This document shows, piece after piece, positions 9,431 through 18,850 of a stretch of 59,989 nucleotides of DNA. The notes beneath the pieces are model-generated. The model made no database searches and had not been told where the DNA came from. It saw only the letters and a list, made by a program, of their open reading frames with translations. The translations under genes were made by a program, and so were the position numbers. This stretch comes from Verrucomicrobiota bacterium (GTDB lineage Bacteria > Verrucomicrobiota > Verrucomicrobiia > Opitutales > Opitutaceae). Numbering within the stretch: the stretch's first letter is position 1; every line of letters begins with the position of its first letter. The stretch spans positions 72,766-132,754 of the forward strand of contig JACRQG010000022.1 of the NCBI GenBank assembly GCA_016222805.1, in the 5' to 3' direction.

Positions 9431-10858
9431 ATGCGCCCCTCCTCCCGCCACCGTTCTTCCCGGCTCCGTTCCGTCCTCGGCCTCGCGTCGCTGCTCGCCC
9501 TCACCGTTACCCTGCCCGCGGCCGTCCCGACCCCCTGGCAGGCCGGTGTGGCCGCGCGAAAGATCACCCCGCCCGGACCCATCTGGCTCGCCGGCTACGC
9601 CAACCGGTCGGCGCCTTCCAGCGGGGTCTCCCTCGATCTCTACGCCAAGGCGCTCACCTTCGACGACGGCCGGGGCGGACGCGTGGTGATTGTCACGCTG
9701 GACCTCATCCGCCTGACGGTGGCCCTGCGCCAGCACGTGGAACAGGAGGCGGGCCGGCGCTACGGACTAAAGCCGCAGGAGATCCTGCTCAATGCCTCGC
9801 ACACCCACAGCGGACCCGAGGTGGCGCCGGATCGCATGATTCTCGAGCGCGTGTTTCGCCAGTCTGCCAAGCCGCAGGACGTCGCCGCCGTGAACGCCTA
9901 CGAGGTCTTCCTGAAGGACACCGTGGTCGCGCTCATCGGTGAAAGTCTGTCGTCCCTGGCTCCCGCGACCCTCGAGTTCAGCCAGGCCCGCGCCGGCTTT
10001 GCCATGAACCGGCGCCGGCCCGAACCCAAGGGCGGCTTCTCCAACAACCCCAATCCCGCCGGGCCGGTGGATCACGACGTCCCGGTGCTCAAGGTGAGCG
10101 GTGCCGACCGCAAGATCCGCGCGCTGCTCTTCGGCTATGCCTGCCACAACACAACGCTCGGTGGCAGTCTCGTCAGCGGCGACTACGCCGGTCACGCGCA
10201 GCGCGACCTGCAACTCGCCTACCCCGGCGCCACCGCGCTTTTCCTCACCGGTTGCGGCGGGGACCAGAACCCCTACCCGCGCGCCAACATGGTCCCCGGA
10301 CAGCAGCCGGAGGATCTCGTCCAGCAGCACGGGCGCGCCCTCGCAAATGCCGTTCATTCCGCCCTCGCCGCGCGCCTCCGCCCGGTGCAGGGCCCGCTCC
10401 GCACCGCCTACGGTTCCGCGTTGCTCCACTACGAGCCGCTGTCCCGTGAAGAACTCGGCACGTTTACGCCGGCGCAATATACTCCGGAGGTGGTGGAACG
10501 TGCCCGCGCCCTCACGCGACTCCTGGACCGCGGCGAACGACCCGCTCCGCTGCCGTGCCCGATCCAGGTGCTTCGTTTCGGCGGGGACCTTACCCTGGTT
10601 GCCATCGCCGGGGAGGTGGTGGTCGATTACTCGCTGCGGTTGAAGCGCGAACTGCGCGGGCCGGCCGCCGTCTGGGTCGCCGGCTATTCCAACGACGTCT
10701 TCGGCTACCTCGGCAGCCGGCGCGTCCTCGAGGAGGGTGGCTACGAGGGCATCAGCGCGAACACCCGCATCCTCAACCATCCCGGACGCTTCACCTTCGA
10801 CGCCGAAGAGGCGGTGATCGGCAAGGCCCACGAACTCCTGCGCCAGACCCAGCCGTGA
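9431..10858 (+). CDS. Secreted ceramidase-like protein (N-terminal domain only)
   Basis: The 475-residue protein has a signal peptide (about residues 12-31) and the N-terminal catalytic domain of neutral/alkaline ceramidases. Likely zinc ligands are His124/His126 in ASHTHSGPE, His239 in YACHNTT, and the Glu in IAGEVVVDY. In characterised ceramidases the nucleophile is the Ser of a GDxSPN motif; here the corresponding stretch is GGD278-Q-N280-P, with no Ser. The C-terminal immunoglobulin-like domain of true ceramidases is also missing. The substrate is therefore uncertain: another amide, or a non-hydrolytic role. It pairs with the related gene at 10985. Confidence 0.85.
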   Translation: MRPSSRHRSSRLRSVLGLASLLALTVTLPAAVPTPWQAGVAARKITPPGPIWLAGYANRSAPSSGVSLDLYAKALTFDDGRGGRVVIVTLDLIRLTVALRQHVEQEAGRRYGLKPQEILLNASHTHSGPEVAPDRMILERVFRQSAKPQDVAAVNAYEVFLKDTVVALIGESLSSLAPATLEFSQARAGFAMNRRRPEPKGGFSNNPNPAGPVDHDVPVLKVSGADRKIRALLFGYACHNTTLGGSLVSGDYAGHAQRDLQLAYPGATALFLTGCGGDQNPYPRANMVPGQQPEDLVQQHGRALANAVHSALAARLRPVQGPLRTAYGSALLHYEPLSREELGTFTPAQYTPEVVERARALTRLLDRGERPAPLPCPIQVLRFGGDLTLVAIAGEVVVDYSLRLKRELRGPAAVWVAGYSNDVFGYLGSRRVLEEGGYEGISANTRILNHPGRFTFDAEEAVIGKAHELLRQTQP

Positions 10859-10928
10859 GCACCACCGCGTTCCGGCTTTCCTGCGAGCGCGGCGCCCTCG
10901 CCTCGCACCGTTCGCGCTGGCTTACGTC

Positions 10929-10962
10929 TCCCGCGGGGCGAGGCCGCCCCGCCGACAAGTTG
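10929..10962. repeat. Dyad GC-rich intergenic element, short copy
   Basis: This shortened member of the window's intergenic repeat family reads CCCGCGGGGCGAGGCCGCCCC followed by GCCGACAAG. It keeps the right arm (GGGGCGAGGCCGCCCCGCC-ACA-like) and lies between two co-oriented ceramidase-like genes. Confidence 0.6.
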
Positions 10963-10984
10963 TGACCGTTCAATACCCGCTCCC

Positions 10985-13099
10985 ATGCCTCCCCTGCCCC
11001 GGCCCCGCCTCGCCCTCCTCCTCGCCGTCGGTCTCGCCTCCACCTGCGGCCAGCTCCGCGCCGAATTCCGGGCCGGCGCTGCGGTCGTCGATCTCACGCC
11101 CCCCAACCTGCCCGTCTTGATCAACGGCGGCATGCTCAGCCGCTCCGCGGACAGGGTGAAAACCCGGGTCAACGCCCGCGCCCTCGTGCTCGACGACGGC
11201 AAACTCGCCCTCGCCATCGTCGTGGCCGACAGCTGCATGCTGCCGCGCCCGCTGCTCGACGAGGCCAAGGCGCTGGCGGCGCAGCGCACCGGGATTCCGG
11301 CCGACCGCATGCTGATTTCCGCGACGCATACCCACACGGCGCCGTCCGCGATGGGTTGCCTCGGCACCGAGCCGGACGAGGCCTACCTTCCGTTTCTCCG
11401 GGAAAAACTCGCCGCCGCCATTGCCGCCGCGCATGCCGCCCGGCGCCTCGCCCAGATCGGTTTCGCGCGCATCGATGCCGCCCCCTACACCGCGCTGCGA
11501 CGCTGGATCCGCCGGCCCGACCGGCTCGGCGAGGATCCGTTCGGCAACCCCACCCTGCGCGCCAACATGCACGCCGCTCGGGTCTGGGACGACGTCACCG
11601 GAGAGTCGGGCCCCAAGGATCCGGATCTCGCGGTGATCTCGGTGCAGTCGCGCGACGGCCGTCCCCTCGCAGTCCTCGCCAATTTCTCGATGCACTATTT
11701 TGGCGACCGCGACATCAGCGCCGACTACTTCGGGTTGTTCTGCGAAGGCCTGAAGCAGCGGCTCGCCCCGGAGGGAGACTTCGTTGGCATCATGTCGCAT
11801 GGCTGCAGCGGTGACATTTACCGGGTCGACTACCGCATCCCTGAGAAGGAACGCCCCCAGCCCACGATCGAGTCCTACGCCAGTGCCCTGGTCGACCTGG
11901 CGGTCCGGGCCTGTGCCGGCATCACTTATCGCTCCGACCCGGACCTCGCGATGGCGGAACATCGCCTGACCCTGAAGTACCGCGTGCCCGACAAGCAGCG
12001 CCTCGAATGGGCTCGCCGGATGGTGGCGGAGATGGGCGGCCGGCTGCCCAAGAATGCCACCGAGGTCTACGCCCGGGAGCAGATCCTCCTCCACGAACGC
12101 CAGCAGACCGAAATCGTGGTCCAGGCGCTCCGCCTCGGCGACATCGCGATCGCGACCACGCCCTGCGAGACTTACGCGATTACCGGCCTCAAGCTGAAGG
12201 CGGGCAGCCCCCTGGCCCGGACCATGGTGATCGAACTGGCCAATGGCGGCGATGGCTACATTCCTCCGCCGGAACAGCACCTCTTCGGTGGCTACAACAC
12301 CTGGCCCGCCCGCTCCGCGGGCCTGGAGGTGACCGCCGAGCCGAAGATCACCCAGACCGCCCTGATGCTCCTCGAGCAGGTGACCGGCCAACCCCGCCGC
12401 ACCGCGCCGTTGTCCGTGGGTCCGGCGTCACGGGCCCTGCTCGCCGCCCGTCCCGCCTCCTGGTGGCGCCTGAACGAGTTCGCCGGGCCGCTGGCGACGG
12501 ATGCCAGCGGGCACCACCGCGACGCCGCCTTCGAGGCCCACGTGGCCTACTATCTCGAGGGCCCGCTTTCGGCCGCCTTCTGCATCGGTGGGGAGGTCAA
12601 CCGCGCGCCGCATTTCGTCGGCGGGCGCCTGCGCACCCGCATGGCGGACCTGGTCGGCCAGTATACGATTTCCCTCTGGCTCTGGAATGGCATGCCCAAC
12701 GAAGGCCGCGCCTTCTGCGGGTGGTTCTACTCGCGGGACCACGACCACGGCCTCAGTGCCTACGGCGAACACCTCGGCGTCGGCGGCAAGAGCGGCCACA
12801 CCGGGCGGCTCGTGTTCCAGGCGGGCCGCCAGGGACCGACGGTCGCCGGCAAAACCGAGATTCCCCGCTGGACCTGGCATCACGCCGCGCTGGTCCGCGA
12901 CGGAACGCGCGTGCGCCTCTACCTCGACGGCGTCCTCGAAGCGGAGGCGATGGCCCCGACCGTCGGCATCGCCGATCTGATGTTTGGCGGCCGCTCCGAC
13001 AACGATTCCAACTGGGAAGGCCGCCTCGACGAGATCGCCGTCTTCCCGCGGGCGCTCTCCGCCGCCGAGGTCGCCCGCCTCGCCGCCCCGTCGCCGTAG
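10985..13099 (+). CDS. Secreted ceramidase-like protein with C-terminal LamG domain
   Basis: The 704-residue protein has a signal peptide (about residues 8-26). The ceramidase-like domain to about residue 470 carries His115/His117 in ATHTHTAPS and GDIYRVDY where true ceramidases have GDxSPN; again no Ser is present. Residues of about 490-700 form a LamG/concanavalin-like domain with WHHAALVRDGTRVRLYLDG and NWEGRLDEIAVFPRALSAAE. Such domains usually bind carbohydrate, so a glycolipid or glycan-linked amide is a plausible substrate by inference. It lies 126 bp after the first ceramidase-like gene and may be part of the same unit. Confidence 0.87.
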   Translation: MPPLPRPRLALLLAVGLASTCGQLRAEFRAGAAVVDLTPPNLPVLINGGMLSRSADRVKTRVNARALVLDDGKLALAIVVADSCMLPRPLLDEAKALAAQRTGIPADRMLISATHTHTAPSAMGCLGTEPDEAYLPFLREKLAAAIAAAHAARRLAQIGFARIDAAPYTALRRWIRRPDRLGEDPFGNPTLRANMHAARVWDDVTGESGPKDPDLAVISVQSRDGRPLAVLANFSMHYFGDRDISADYFGLFCEGLKQRLAPEGDFVGIMSHGCSGDIYRVDYRIPEKERPQPTIESYASALVDLAVRACAGITYRSDPDLAMAEHRLTLKYRVPDKQRLEWARRMVAEMGGRLPKNATEVYAREQILLHERQQTEIVVQALRLGDIAIATTPCETYAITGLKLKAGSPLARTMVIELANGGDGYIPPPEQHLFGGYNTWPARSAGLEVTAEPKITQTALMLLEQVTGQPRRTAPLSVGPASRALLAARPASWWRLNEFAGPLATDASGHHRDAAFEAHVAYYLEGPLSAAFCIGGEVNRAPHFVGGRLRTRMADLVGQYTISLWLWNGMPNEGRAFCGWFYSRDHDHGLSAYGEHLGVGGKSGHTGRLVFQAGRQGPTVAGKTEIPRWTWHHAALVRDGTRVRLYLDGVLEAEAMAPTVGIADLMFGGRSDNDSNWEGRLDEIAVFPRALSAAEVARLAAPSP

Positions 13100-13115
13100 G
13101 CGAACCATTCCGTCA

Positions 13116-13191
13116 GTGGGCGGGGCGATCCCGCCCCGCGGGACCGGACGTTTGATTCAAGGGGCGCGGGGCGAGGGCGCCCCGCCTACAC
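13116..13191. repeat. Dyad GC-rich intergenic element
   Basis: Left arm GTGGGCGGGGCGATCCCGCC and right arm GGGGCGAGGGCGCCCCGCC-TACA flank about 30 bp. It sits between convergent genes. Confidence 0.7.
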
Positions 13192-13277
13192 GGCACCGTC
13201 TTGATCCTGGACTTCAGATCTGGCGCCGGCACGACTGCAGGGATCCGGCTTGAGCGCGGTGAGATCGCCAGGCCGGG

Positions 13278-15638
13278 TCACCGCGCCGCCGCCGGTTTTG
13301 GCCAGCGCAGGTGCCGGTGGAGGAAATCGAAGGTCCCTTCCATCCGGAAACCGTGACCGCCCTGGAAGAACTCGATCGTGGTCCGATCGCCGAGGCCGAG
13401 CAGGTCGTAGAGCCTTCGGACGCGCCCGTACTCGTGTGCCACCCACTCGTCGCTGGAGACGAAATCGTGGTGGCCGCGCTCCACCATGAACGGGCGCGGT
13501 ACCATCAGATAGGCGAGTTCCGAATGATCGAAGGTGTTCCCCGCGTTGAACACCGGCACCTCCCATTCGTCGGAGAACAGGTAACTGAAGGGATGATCGA
13601 GACCCGCCACCTTGCGCGTCCATTGGTTGAAGTAGCTCGCGCTGATCGACAGCGCGTACCCCTCGAGCACCGGTGGCAGGCGCAGCGCGGACTCGCCGCC
13701 AAAGCTGTTTCCGTAAAAGGCAATCCGCGCGCCATCGACAAACGGCAGCGTGTTCAACCACCGCAGGATCTGATCGTGCTGGTGAACGAGGAACGAGTAG
13801 AGGGTGGCCTTGACCGTGTTGGCCTTCCGGTTGAGCGGACGATAACGCGCCTCGTTGCGGTAGAGGTTGTGCGGGATGAAGGCGATGAAGCCCCGCTCCG
13901 CGAGCCGGGCCGCCACCTGGCGGTACGCGGAAACCTCCTTCACCAGCAGGTTCTCGGGCAGCCCGTTGCGGCCGTGCTGCGTGACCACCACCGGGCGGCG
14001 CTCGCCCGCGGCGAGGTCCCGGGGCAGCACCAGCACGCCCCAGGCCACGAGTTCAGGAAAGACATCCAGCACCACGTCGTAGGCCACCCAGCGTTCGGTT
14101 TCGTGGATCAAACGGGTGCGCGCCTGCGGCGGCAGCAGGGGTTCATTGAAACTTCCCTGCACCTCGTCCCGAAAGTAGTTCCGGAACCACTTGCTGCCCT
14201 CGACAAAGGGTGCCGGCGGGTGGGTCGGATGGACCACCTCCGTCGACCATTTGATGTCGCCCAGGGCCGGCATCACCTTGTGGCCGAAGAACCGATCGCG
14301 CACGCCGGCCGCCTGGCGAATCAGGCGCTGCACGTGGTCCTCGATCTGCCGCACCTGCCGCTGCTGCCTCACTTCCGGGTCGAAGCCGCGGCGGCGATCG
14401 ACCAGCGGTTCCGGGACCGCGCTGTCACCGGCCGCCGGCGCTGCGCCACCACAGAGCCGGATAAATTCCGCCAAGGCCGTGCGCTCCGGCGTGGCGCTCT
14501 CCTGTCGCACCAGTGCGCGGGGCTGAAAGCCGTTGGGCAGGTAGTCGCTGATGCGATCAAACTCGCGGCGCACGCGCTCGAAGGGCGGACGACGGATCTC
14601 CCCCTTGTGCCCGGCCACCTCGGCCACCGGGCGGTCCTCGATCACCAGCCCGCGCGGCGCAATCAGCGTGGCAACCTCGGCATCCCCGAACCGATCCAGA
14701 AGCGCCCAGACGTTACGGTAGACGGGTTCGGTCCAGGTCTGCTCCCGGGAATCGAAGTACCCTCCAACCCAGGCGGCCGCGAACACCGTCTCGACCGCCG
14801 CAGCGTGGAACGCGACCAGGCCGCCTTCGCCGACGCCCACGACCCCCACCCGCGTTCCGGCGCCGCCCCGCTGCTTCAGCCACTCTCCGGCCGCGAGGAC
14901 CTTCTGGATCTCGTAACCGATCACATGGCGCCCGAGGTGATAGCTCTGCCGATACAGCCACTCGCGGTGCGTCTGGTCCTTCCGCTTCGCCAGCTGTTGC
15001 TTTGACCGCTCCGGGATGTCGAGCGCCGCGGTGTCCAGCGTCTGGCGGTTGACCAGGGTCGGAATCACCAGCCGATAGCCCTGATCCGCCAAGCCACGCG
15101 CCGGCTCCCGCCCGGGCTGCCCACCTGGCGCCAGGCCCAGGACCTGTTCCGGCGTCTGATCGGCGTCGGGCACCACCACGGCCGCCCCGGTCGGGGCCCC
15201 GCGGGGTTCGACCCACAAGCCCTCACCCCAAACCCCGCCTCCTCCAGCCAGCACCGGCCACCGCACCTGCCACACGGCGAAGCGCGGTGTCTCCGCCACC
15301 AGGGCGGGAGCATTCTCGGTGCCCCAAGTTTCCAGCACCACCGGCTCGCGTGGATCCACCACGCCGAGGATGCGCGCCAGTTCCCGGCGGTTGTCGGCCA
15401 CCGAAGCAGCGTACGCCGCCGGGTTCCCGCTCGTGTCGTGATGCCAGTGGCGCTTCCTTCGCTCCTTCGCCTCTGCCATCTTCCGGTCGACAAAGCGATG
15501 GGCGCCGTCCATCAGCCGATCCGCCATGGCGGCCTGGGCCTTCTCCGGCCAGTCAAGCGGTGCCGTCCCGGGCAGGACCGGCTCGGCCGCCCCGACATCA
15601 AGGACAGTGAGCCCCGCCGCCACGAGCATCGGCTTCAC
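13278..15638 (-). CDS. Secreted duplicated alpha/beta hydrolase
   Basis: With a GTG start at 15638 the product has 786 residues and a clear Sec signal (KPMLVAAGLTVLDVGAAEP). An ATG at 15743 would add 35 residues without a signal and would run into a repeat-like intergenic segment. Two alpha/beta hydrolase domains lie in tandem. The first has GVGEGG at the nucleophile elbow, with Glu271 in place of Ser. The second has an intact GNSFGG with Ser645 and a catalytic His in GGHGF. The domains resemble acetyl-xylan-esterase/dienelactone-hydrolase-like proteins found in glycan-use loci. Probable role: deesterification of a polysaccharide, catalysed by the C-terminal half. Confidence 0.82.
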   Translation of the reverse strand: MKPMLVAAGLTVLDVGAAEPVLPGTAPLDWPEKAQAAMADRLMDGAHRFVDRKMAEAKERRKRHWHHDTSGNPAAYAASVADNRRELARILGVVDPREPVVLETWGTENAPALVAETPRFAVWQVRWPVLAGGGGVWGEGLWVEPRGAPTGAAVVVPDADQTPEQVLGLAPGGQPGREPARGLADQGYRLVIPTLVNRQTLDTAALDIPERSKQQLAKRKDQTHREWLYRQSYHLGRHVIGYEIQKVLAAGEWLKQRGGAGTRVGVVGVGEGGLVAFHAAAVETVFAAAWVGGYFDSREQTWTEPVYRNVWALLDRFGDAEVATLIAPRGLVIEDRPVAEVAGHKGEIRRPPFERVRREFDRISDYLPNGFQPRALVRQESATPERTALAEFIRLCGGAAPAAGDSAVPEPLVDRRRGFDPEVRQQRQVRQIEDHVQRLIRQAAGVRDRFFGHKVMPALGDIKWSTEVVHPTHPPAPFVEGSKWFRNYFRDEVQGSFNEPLLPPQARTRLIHETERWVAYDVVLDVFPELVAWGVLVLPRDLAAGERRPVVVTQHGRNGLPENLLVKEVSAYRQVAARLAERGFIAFIPHNLYRNEARYRPLNRKANTVKATLYSFLVHQHDQILRWLNTLPFVDGARIAFYGNSFGGESALRLPPVLEGYALSISASYFNQWTRKVAGLDHPFSYLFSDEWEVPVFNAGNTFDHSELAYLMVPRPFMVERGHHDFVSSDEWVAHEYGRVRRLYDLLGLGDRTTIEFFQGGHGFRMEGTFDFLHRHLRWPKPAAAR

Positions 15639-15889
15639 CACGCAACTCCAAGCCACTGTCGGCGGAATCCCGATCCCGCGAGTTCCGACCGGCCGCCGGC
15701 GGTTCCCAACGCGGGTCAGGGCGGCAACCCACCGAAATGACATCGCCTGAGGTAGCCGGCCTCGCTGAGGCCGGCCAGGACCAGGAGATCGATCGTGACA
15801 GTCTGGGCCGGCACTCCCGGCGACAACCGAATCGTCGCGAAGCAGTCCGAAGGGAATTGGTGAAAGCATGCCGCGTCGTCCCCTTCGAT

Positions 15890-17260
15890 TCAGGCCACTT
15901 CCCATCCGGCGCGGTACTGCCGGCGCAGGAACCGCTCCGCCTCGGGGAAGTTCGGAAAGCGCATCGCCGCGGCGTCCCAGGACAGCGCCTGGTCCGGGCA
16001 TCGAATTGCGATTGAACCGAGGAGGATGGCCTCGGTGAGCGGACCGCTGTGGGCGAAGTGCGACTCCGTCCGCTCTCCGCCCAGGCAGGCGTCGACATAG
16101 TGATGATAGTGGTTGCGCGCCGGCGGCGTCGGTCGCGGGTAGTTACGAAACTTCTCCACCGGCAGCAGCCGGGGGCCGGCTCCATGCGTGTGCAAAAGGG
16201 CGCCTTCGGTCCCGAGAATCATCGCGGACTCCTGCGGGTACTTGCCCGACGGGTTGAGGTCGCGCACCTCCTTCGGGGGCAGGAAGTCCGGGCCGTCGAA
16301 CCACTCCACCACCAGTTCGCGGCCTTCGGTGCGGGCATTTCCCGGGAACGTCCACGTAATATGTTCGCTTTGCGGCCAATTCTGCGCCCGTCGCTCCGGT
16401 GAGTTCTTCCAGGCGGATTCCACTTCGGCCACGACGCGCGTCGGCGCGCGCAATTCCAAGGCCCGCCAGGTGGCGTCGAAGATATGGCACCCCATGTCCG
16501 CGCACCAACTCGTGCCAAAGTCGAGCCAGGCGCGCCACTTGGCCGGGTGATAGGTGTCCGGCGCAAAGGGCCGCGCCGGCGCGGTGCCGAGCCAATGATC
16601 CCAGTTCAGCGCCGGCGGGGGCGTGCCGGTCTGGGCGGGCCGCGGCCCACCCAGGCGGTTGGGCGCGGGACGACTCGAGCACAGGTAGACGTGCTTGACC
16701 TTCCCAATCGCCCCCGCCCGGAGGTAGTGCACGGTCATGCGGTCACCGATGCTGGCGGCGAATTGCGTGCCCAACTGCGTGACCAGCCCGGGCTTCGCCG
16801 CCGCCGCGGTCGTGAGGCGCCGCACTTCCGCGAGATCGTGGCACATCGGCTTCTGGCAGTACAGGTGTTTGCCCCGCCGGAGCGCCTCGGCGGCGATCGG
16901 GTAGTGCATGTGATCCGGCACGGTGACGTTCACCGAATCGATCCGATCCCCTTCCTGGGCGAACATCTCCCGCCAGTCCGAGTACAGCCGGGCGCCCGGC
17001 ACCTGCTTCGCCGCGGTCTCGAGGTGCGAACGGTCCACGTCACAAAGCGCGACGATCTCGAGCCGGGCGTGCTCCTGGAAGTTCTTCAGGTCGTTGTGCC
17101 CCATTCGCGTGACCCCGATGCAGGCGTGGGCCAGCTTGTGGCTGGGACCGGCCGCGCGCAGGCCCGACGGAAGGAGAAACGGCGCCGCCGCGGCGACAGC
17201 TCCAGCGTGAAGAAACTGCCGGCGCGAAACGGCGGGGCGGCCGAAGACGGGGGTATTCAT
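15890..17260 (-). CDS. Tat-exported Gfo/Idh/MocA family oxidoreductase
   Basis: The ATG at 17260 gives 456 residues beginning MNTPVFGR and a twin-arginine signal SRRQFLHAG with a following hydrophobic segment. The Rossmann part includes IVALCDVD, VPDHMHYPIAAEAL and GKHLYCQKPM, the last being the family's (E)KP motif with Gln-Lys-Pro. The C-terminal half has WLDFGTSWCADMGCHIFD. Such exported members bind NAD(P) tightly and act on sugars or glycosides; several relatives are glycoside 3-dehydrogenases or glycosidases. It is the last gene of the minus-strand run that starts at 21677. The hydrolase gene lies downstream on the same strand after about 250 bp. Confidence 0.88.
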   Translation of the reverse strand: MNTPVFGRPAVSRRQFLHAGAVAAAAPFLLPSGLRAAGPSHKLAHACIGVTRMGHNDLKNFQEHARLEIVALCDVDRSHLETAAKQVPGARLYSDWREMFAQEGDRIDSVNVTVPDHMHYPIAAEALRRGKHLYCQKPMCHDLAEVRRLTTAAAAKPGLVTQLGTQFAASIGDRMTVHYLRAGAIGKVKHVYLCSSRPAPNRLGGPRPAQTGTPPPALNWDHWLGTAPARPFAPDTYHPAKWRAWLDFGTSWCADMGCHIFDATWRALELRAPTRVVAEVESAWKNSPERRAQNWPQSEHITWTFPGNARTEGRELVVEWFDGPDFLPPKEVRDLNPSGKYPQESAMILGTEGALLHTHGAGPRLLPVEKFRNYPRPTPPARNHYHHYVDACLGGERTESHFAHSGPLTEAILLGSIAIRCPDQALSWDAAAMRFPNFPEAERFLRRQYRAGWEVA

Positions 17261-17360
17261 CGAGAGCCGGAGTGTGCCCGCCTCGCCAGCCGGGTGCAAT
17301 CCCGCGTCCAGCGGCAGGCGCGGAGCGTGGCTCTGACCTCATCGGTGTTCCGCGCATCCG

Positions 17361-17438
17361 GTGGGCGCGGTGACCTCGCCGCGCGGACTGGTGCGTCGCC
17401 AGCGGACAACGGCGGGGCGAGTTCGCCCCACCCACCGG
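17361..17438. repeat. Dyad GC-rich intergenic element, diverged copy
   Basis: GTGGGCGCGGTGACCTCGCC, a spacer of about 35 bp, then GGCGGGGCGAGTTCGCCCC and ACCCACC. It is more diverged than other copies. It lies in the 251-bp gap between the MFS stop and the Gfo/Idh/MocA start, which may therefore be more than a simple operon spacer. Confidence 0.55.
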
Positions 17439-17511
17439 GCCGACGGTTAACGGCGAGGTTTCGTGGAGCGAACCCTTAACCCGGGCCAAATGCCGGCAAG
17501 GCCCGCCAGCG

Positions 17512-18750
17512 TCAGCTTCCCGCCGCGGTCTTCTCGTTCGCGGCCGCCGGTTCCCGGAAGAAGATCAGGAAGACCACCAGCACGATGGCCGCGCCGATCG
17601 CCGGGGTCATCCAGATGGCGCGCCAGTCGTGGGCGATCGCTCCCTGGGCCTGGGGAAGAGCGTGGGCCGCCAGCGTCTTGCCGGCGAGCAAGGTGCCGAC
17701 AAACGCGCCCACGCCCCAGAGGATGAAGGCGATGAAGCCCTGGGCGGCGCCGCGGTTGCGCTCGTTGGCCTCCGCATCGACGTAGAGTTGGCCGGCGATG
17801 AAGAGAAAGTCGTAGCAGACGCCGTGCAGCAGGATGGCACCGAAGATGAACGCCGTCTGCAGCGCCGACGCGGCATCCACGCTCTGCGCGAGCAGGAAGT
17901 AGCGGGTCGCCCACGCCAGGATGCCGAGGAAGATCGTCTTCTTGTAGCCAAGGCGTTTCAGCATCATCGCCAGCAGGAAGAGGAAGATCACGTCCGACAC
18001 CTGCGCGAGGGTGAGCTTGGCGGCCAGGCCCTCCCACTTCAGTTCCGTGAGGTAGATGCCCATCATCACGAAGTAGAAGTAGAGCGGGATGCAGATGAGG
18101 AACATGCACACGATGAAGATCGCGAACGGCACCTTCTTCAGCAGGGCGAGCGCGTCGAGTCCCAGCACCTCGGCCACGCTGACATCCTGCCCCACCTTGC
18201 GGGGCGGCGTGTGCGGCAGCAGCAGGGCGAAAAGGCCGAAGGCGATCGACACGCCGCCGGCGAGGTAAAATTGCACGGCCGACTGCTCCCCTTTCAGCAG
18301 GCTCAACGCCCACCCTCCCGCAATCCAGCCCACCGCCGACAGGACCTTGATCCGGGGGAAATCCACCTTGGCATTGGCGAGATGATGGAGGGAGAGCGAG
18401 TTTCCCAGCGCCAGGGTCGGCGCGTAGAGCGCACAGTACAGGATTAGGGTCGGATAAAACGCGCTGAAGGATTGGAACTGCGCCAGCCCGAACATCGCCA
18501 GGCCGCCGGCGATGCCCAGGACCGCCAGGAGTTTCTCCGAGGCGAAGAAGCGGTCGGCGATCAGGCCGACGAAGAACGGCGAGATCATTGAGCCGATGGC
18601 GAAGGCGCCGTAGGCGGCGCCGATCTGCTCCCCGCCGAACTTGAGCGTGTTCGCGAGGTACGTGCCCATGCTGACGTACCAGGATCCCCAGATGAAATAC
18701 TGGAGGAACATGAAGACGCAGAGGCGGGACTTGACCGTGGACTGGTCCAT
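17512..18750 (-). CDS. MFS permease, nucleoside:H+ symporter-like family
   Basis: The 412-residue protein shows about 12 hydrophobic segments. It resembles the NupG/XapB-type nucleoside symporter group of the MFS as used by PVC bacteria, with an N-terminal CVFMFLQYFIWGSWYVSMG and LGNSLSLHHL. In these phyla such permeases often lie beside sugar oxidoreductases rather than nucleoside genes. Here it follows the deaminase-like gene with a 100-bp gap and precedes a Gfo/Idh/MocA gene. I infer import of a small sugar or amino-sugar derivative across the inner membrane; nucleosides remain possible. Confidence 0.87.
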   Translation of the reverse strand: MDQSTVKSRLCVFMFLQYFIWGSWYVSMGTYLANTLKFGGEQIGAAYGAFAIGSMISPFFVGLIADRFFASEKLLAVLGIAGGLAMFGLAQFQSFSAFYPTLILYCALYAPTLALGNSLSLHHLANAKVDFPRIKVLSAVGWIAGGWALSLLKGEQSAVQFYLAGGVSIAFGLFALLLPHTPPRKVGQDVSVAEVLGLDALALLKKVPFAIFIVCMFLICIPLYFYFVMMGIYLTELKWEGLAAKLTLAQVSDVIFLFLLAMMLKRLGYKKTIFLGILAWATRYFLLAQSVDAASALQTAFIFGAILLHGVCYDFLFIAGQLYVDAEANERNRGAAQGFIAFILWGVGAFVGTLLAGKTLAAHALPQAQGAIAHDWRAIWMTPAIGAAIVLVVFLIFFREPAAANEKTAAGS

Positions 18751-18779
18751 TGTCGGGGTGGGTTGAGGTTGGGGTAACG

Positions 18780-18816
18780 AAAAACGCCTTCCGCCCCGGG
18801 GACGGGCGGCGCGGCG
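18780..18816 (-). terminator. Possible terminator or attenuator between deaminase-like gene and MFS
   Basis: Read on the minus strand, a 6-bp CCGCCC/GGGCGG stem with loop GTCCCCG, plus a partly paired outer CGCC/GGCG, is followed by five T. It could end or weaken transcription before the MFS gene. Stem geometry is imperfect. Confidence 0.33.
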
Positions 18817-18850
18817 GTGCAGGGGGAAACCTGCCCGGCCGGGCGACCGA

